A stretch of 9,020 nucleotides of DNA from Anaerolineales bacterium UBA2029 (lineage in GTDB: Bacteria > Chloroflexota > Anaerolineae > Aggregatilineales > Aggregatilineaceae): assembly GCA_002332795.1 (NCBI GenBank), contig DDBP01000308.1:1-9020 (forward strand), in the 5' to 3' direction. A program made the translations under genes and the position numbers. Numbering within the stretch: position 1 is the first letter of the stretch; each line of letters starts with the position of its first letter. The notes under the pieces are model-generated. The model worked only from the letters and a program-made list of their open reading frames with translations, was not told the DNA's origin and did no database searches. Shown piece by piece: positions 6,246 through 9,020 of the stretch.

Positions 6246-8978
6246 TCACGGCAACGCCCCCGCCCACACCTTGTAGATGAAGAATTCATCCTGGGCATAG
6301 ACACCCGGCTGCATTTCCTGGTTATAGCGGTAGACGATGGTTTCGCCGCCGGGGAACAGGCGGGGTAGCGCTTCGGCGGTCGCCGTATCTGCCGGATGAT
6401 ACATCACGAACAGCGGCCTGGTGGGATCGTAGGCATAGGGCGTGCCGCGACTTTCGGCCATCGCCGTGAGCAGATCGTCAACGCTCGCCACGCTATTCGG
6501 CCAGCGAATATCGCCCGCCATGGCCCCCAGGATGCGGTGATCGAGCCAGTGCGGATAGGCGATTACATAGGCGTTGCCAAAGCTGCCTTCGCCGTGCGCG
6601 AACTCGCGCAGCGGCTGACTGATCTCGCGGTAGGGTCGCCAGCTTCGGCTATAGCCCACCCGATAATCGGTGAAGTAGTGCTCCCACTCCGGCCCGATGC
6701 CATGCCACAGCACCAGCGCCAGGAGCGCCAGCCCCAGCACGCGCCCGGCAGGAACGCGCTCACTCCGGTCTAGCTGACTCAGTCGCCAGCCCAGCACACC
6801 CAACGGCAGCGCCGCGATCATGAACGCTGCCGGAATGGTGCCGCTGGCGCGGGTGAAACTGGGATTCTCGATCGGGTAGGCCAGCGTCAGCGCCGTCGGC
6901 AGCAGCATGATCAGGATGGACACCGGCAGCAACCACAGCACGGAATCGCGTCGCCGGGCCGCCCAGACGCCCCACACCACCAGCCCCAGCGCAGCCAGTC
7001 CTCCCAGAGCCGGGCCAAGCGCGGGAGCCAGACCCGCGTTGTTGATCCAGGCAGCATCGCCGCGCCAGTGAAACATGCGCAGCGCGTTGGCGTAGTTGCT
7101 GAAGAACACGTCGCGCTGCTCCCAGAGGCGCTCGATCTGCTCGCTCAGCGACGGCTGGTAGAACTCCTGCTGTCCGGCTTCGTTGGTGCGCACGAAGGCC
7201 ATGTCGCCGAACATGCGCCCGCGCGTGCGGTTCCAGAACTCGGCTTCGTGCAGGCGACTGTAGTGATACATCGGCGCGTAAATGGCCAGCGCCACCACCG
7301 CCGCCACGAACAGACCGTTGCCCCAGATCAGCAGACGGTTGTCACGCCGATGCCGGAAGGCCAGCACCAGCCAGGCCAGCCAGCCCATTGCCAGCACGGG
7401 CAGGTACAGCGCCAGACCTTCGCCCAGGTCGCGCGTTGACGGATCGTTCGATGTTTCCAGCACGCTGCTGGCATAGGTCAGCGCCAGCAGCGGGACGAAA
7501 GCCAGCGCGGCCAGTCCTCCTGCCTCGGCCAGCATACGTCCGCGCGCCCGCGTCCCCCGCAGCGCGCCCGGCACCGCCAGCGCGAAGCCGACCACGACCA
7601 GCACGGGCAGCATGCGGTTGGCCTGGTAGAAATAGAAGCCCGCGCCCAGGACGGCCCCCAGCAAGACAAAATCGCGCGTGCGGGCGTAGCGGATGACCCG
7701 CGCCAGCAGGCCGATGACCAGCGCCGTCGTCAGGGGTGTCAGGGCGATGCGCAACCCCAGCCGCGAGAGCATGACGTGCCACCCGCTGATCGCCACCAGC
7801 CCGGCCAGGGCAATTCCCACCCAGTGACCGAGCTGCCGATCCTCCGCCGACTCCGTGCCGATCACCTGGCGGGCCATCCACCACAGGGCGGGCAGCGTGA
7901 GCAGCCCTTCCAGGGCTGTCGCCAGCTTGAGCGCGGTGAAGTTGAAGCCCACGCCCAGCGGCCCGGCGATCAGCGCCACCAGGTACATCTGGAAGGCTTC
8001 GCGGCCCCCGTTATTAGGGAAGAAGACGGCGTAGTAGCCGTCGTGCACTTTGAGCGCGTCGAGCAGCTTTTCGATGTGATCGCTGGTCATTTCCGGCGGC
8101 GTCGAATCCAGCGCGTGCAGCCGGAAGACTGCCCCCAGCACGATGACCGCCAGCAACGCCAGCCCTGGCCAGCCGATCAGCGAGCGCCAGCGCAGGCGCG
8201 GCCACGACAACGACCGCCAGTGCACCTTTTCGCCGACGATGACGATCCACAGGGCGACGCTCAGCGCCCAGCCGAGCACGCCCCGCCCGGTCAACACCAC
8301 GTCGGTGACCTGGCCGAGCGCGTTTCGCGAGACGTTCCAGCGAACAGTGAGCAGCGAGCACAACATGGCCAGGACGAGCAGCGCCAGTCGTCGCCAAGTG
8401 ATGGGCACCGCCTGCGGGGCTGCCTCTGGCTGCGCCGCCCGCATGACCGACCGCACCACGTAGACATCGTCTGCCGCGGCGGACGGCGGCTCGCCGACGG
8501 AGACCTCGACCGGCGCGGTCGTCCCCAGCAACACGACGCCCCACAGGCACAGCGCCAGCGCGATCCATAGCGCCGCGCCGGGCAGACCGCCCAGTCCCAG
8601 GGCGGCCAGCAGCAAGGCCCCGCCCGCCGCCAGCAGGCATCCCGCAACCCACAGGTGCGGCAGGTCGTGCGCGTGAAAACGCCCCCACAGTCGCCGGTGC
8701 AGGGCGGGCAGGCGCGCCGTCAGCCAGCTTCGCGCCTCCCACATCTCCACGCCGACCCACAACACGCCGGCCAGCAGCAACCACACTTCAGCGCCGTTCG
8801 GGTCGAAGCGGGCGCGCAGCAGGGGAGTCTGTGCCGCGTTGTAGAGCGCCGCGCCGCCGCGCAAGGCCAGCAACAGCGCCAGCACAGCCGCCCCAACCCA
8901 GACGCCCGTCGTCCGCAGTACTTCGCGCCAGCGCACGCCGACCGCTTCCGCGGACAGCATCTGTTCTGGCGGGACCAT
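6246..8978 (-). CDS. GT39/ArnT-like GT-C membrane glycosyltransferase with N-terminal multi-helix extension (5' end uncertain)
   Basis: This is a polytopic membrane protein of at least 910 residues that resembles the dolichyl-phosphate-mannose / ArnT-type (GT39, PMT_2) glycosyltransferases. These use a polyprenyl-phosphate sugar and act outside the cytoplasmic membrane. Numbering from the ATG at 8978, about six hydrophobic segments (roughly 25-48, 63-80, 109-152, 197-212, 226-249, 270-287) precede the usual GT-C start. The first core loop then has PPEMTSDHIEK (294-304), where GT39 enzymes carry catalytic acidic residues, followed by FPNNGGREAFQMY (320-332), SRLGLR (405-410) and FYFYQANRMLP (448-458). 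A late extracytoplasmic loop holds a NPSFTRASG motif, a pattern typical of Chloroflexota GT39 proteins. The stop is TGA at 6248-6246. The ATG has GAGG eight bases upstream (8990-8987), but the frame stays open to 9020 through Pro/Ala/Glu-rich codons, so the true start may lie outside the window. It lies 97 nt upstream of the next gene on the same strand. Family assignment is good; donor and acceptor are unknown. Confidence 0.85.
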   Translation of the reverse strand: MVPPEQMLSAEAVGVRWREVLRTTGVWVGAAVLALLLALRGGAALYNAAQTPLLRARFDPNGAEVWLLLAGVLWVGVEMWEARSWLTARLPALHRRLWGRFHAHDLPHLWVAGCLLAAGGALLLAALGLGGLPGAALWIALALCLWGVVLLGTTAPVEVSVGEPPSAAADDVYVVRSVMRAAQPEAAPQAVPITWRRLALLVLAMLCSLLTVRWNVSRNALGQVTDVVLTGRGVLGWALSVALWIVIVGEKVHWRSLSWPRLRWRSLIGWPGLALLAVIVLGAVFRLHALDSTPPEMTSDHIEKLLDALKVHDGYYAVFFPNNGGREAFQMYLVALIAGPLGVGFNFTALKLATALEGLLTLPALWWMARQVIGTESAEDRQLGHWVGIALAGLVAISGWHVMLSRLGLRIALTPLTTALVIGLLARVIRYARTRDFVLLGAVLGAGFYFYQANRMLPVLVVVGFALAVPGALRGTRARGRMLAEAGGLAALAFVPLLALTYASSVLETSNDPSTRDLGEGLALYLPVLAMGWLAWLVLAFRHRRDNRLLIWGNGLFVAAVVALAIYAPMYHYSRLHEAEFWNRTRGRMFGDMAFVRTNEAGQQEFYQPSLSEQIERLWEQRDVFFSNYANALRMFHWRGDAAWINNAGLAPALGPALGGLAALGLVVWGVWAARRRDSVLWLLPVSILIMLLPTALTLAYPIENPSFTRASGTIPAAFMIAALPLGVLGWRLSQLDRSERVPAGRVLGLALLALVLWHGIGPEWEHYFTDYRVGYSRSWRPYREISQPLREFAHGEGSFGNAYVIAYPHWLDHRILGAMAGDIRWPNSVASVDDLLTAMAESRGTPYAYDPTRPLFVMYHPADTATAEALPRLFPGGETIVYRYNQEMQPGVYAQDEFFIYKVWAGALP

Positions 8979-9020
8979 CGGCGCGACCTCGCCCGCGGGC
9001 AGCGACGGCGCTTCGGCAGG

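Noticed and set aside
4223..6280. Plus-strand open frame of 685 codons opposite the giant gene
   Set aside because: The translation is Arg/Gln/Pro/Ala-rich with no family pattern or membrane segments. It is a GC-driven antisense frame opposite clear GT-C coding sequence.

Overview
The window looks like a piece of a GC-rich Chloroflexota genome (Anaerolineae-like). The evidence is the very high GC content, pronounced GC bias at third codon positions, and a large polytopic glycosyltransferase joined to a Chlor_Arch_YYY (DUF2298) domain, a family known mainly from Chloroflexi and Archaea. Every gene I can support lies on the minus strand, so the window is best read from 9020 down to 1. The taxonomic call is an inference from family content. 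There is no rRNA or other marker gene here.

Reading in the direction of transcription: (1) 9020-6246 is a GT39/ArnT-like GT-C membrane glycosyltransferase with a long multi-helix N-terminal extension. Its frame is still open at the window edge. (2) A 97-nt gap follows, with a weak ribosome binding site and a probable TTG start. (3) 6148 to about 728 is one uninterrupted reading frame of about 1,800 codons. It encodes a second GT-C (PMT-like) domain, then a large extracytoplasmic beta-rich segment of about 560 residues, then the first part of a Chlor_Arch_YYY/DUF2298 domain with its diagnostic triple-tyrosine and GDLHAH motifs. (4) Near 717-740, inside a short GGGGCT tandem repeat, the homology switches abruptly to the last two helices and cytoplasmic C-terminus of a KUP potassium transporter, in another reading frame, ending at a TAG at 33-31. 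(5) A perfect 20-bp palindrome at 1-20 follows the stop and may be a terminator.

The two glycosyltransferase genes probably act on the extracytoplasmic face of the membrane, moving sugars from a polyprenyl-phosphate carrier to a surface protein, lipid or glycan. The acceptor cannot be read from the sequence. KUP has no evident link to this pathway, and its fragment is joined to the DUF2298 gene by what looks like a deletion, rearrangement or assembly join that removed the 3' part of one gene and the 5' part of another.

Two palindromic, REP-like elements of similar layout (around 3987-4027 and 1438-1498) lie inside the giant gene. Both are translated in frame as Pro/Ser/Gly/Glu-rich linkers in predicted cytoplasmic loops. 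They and the chimeric junction are the most unusual things in the window. I saw no RNA genes, CRISPR arrays or transposase genes, and no convincing plus-strand gene. The many long open frames in other registers are explained by the high GC content.
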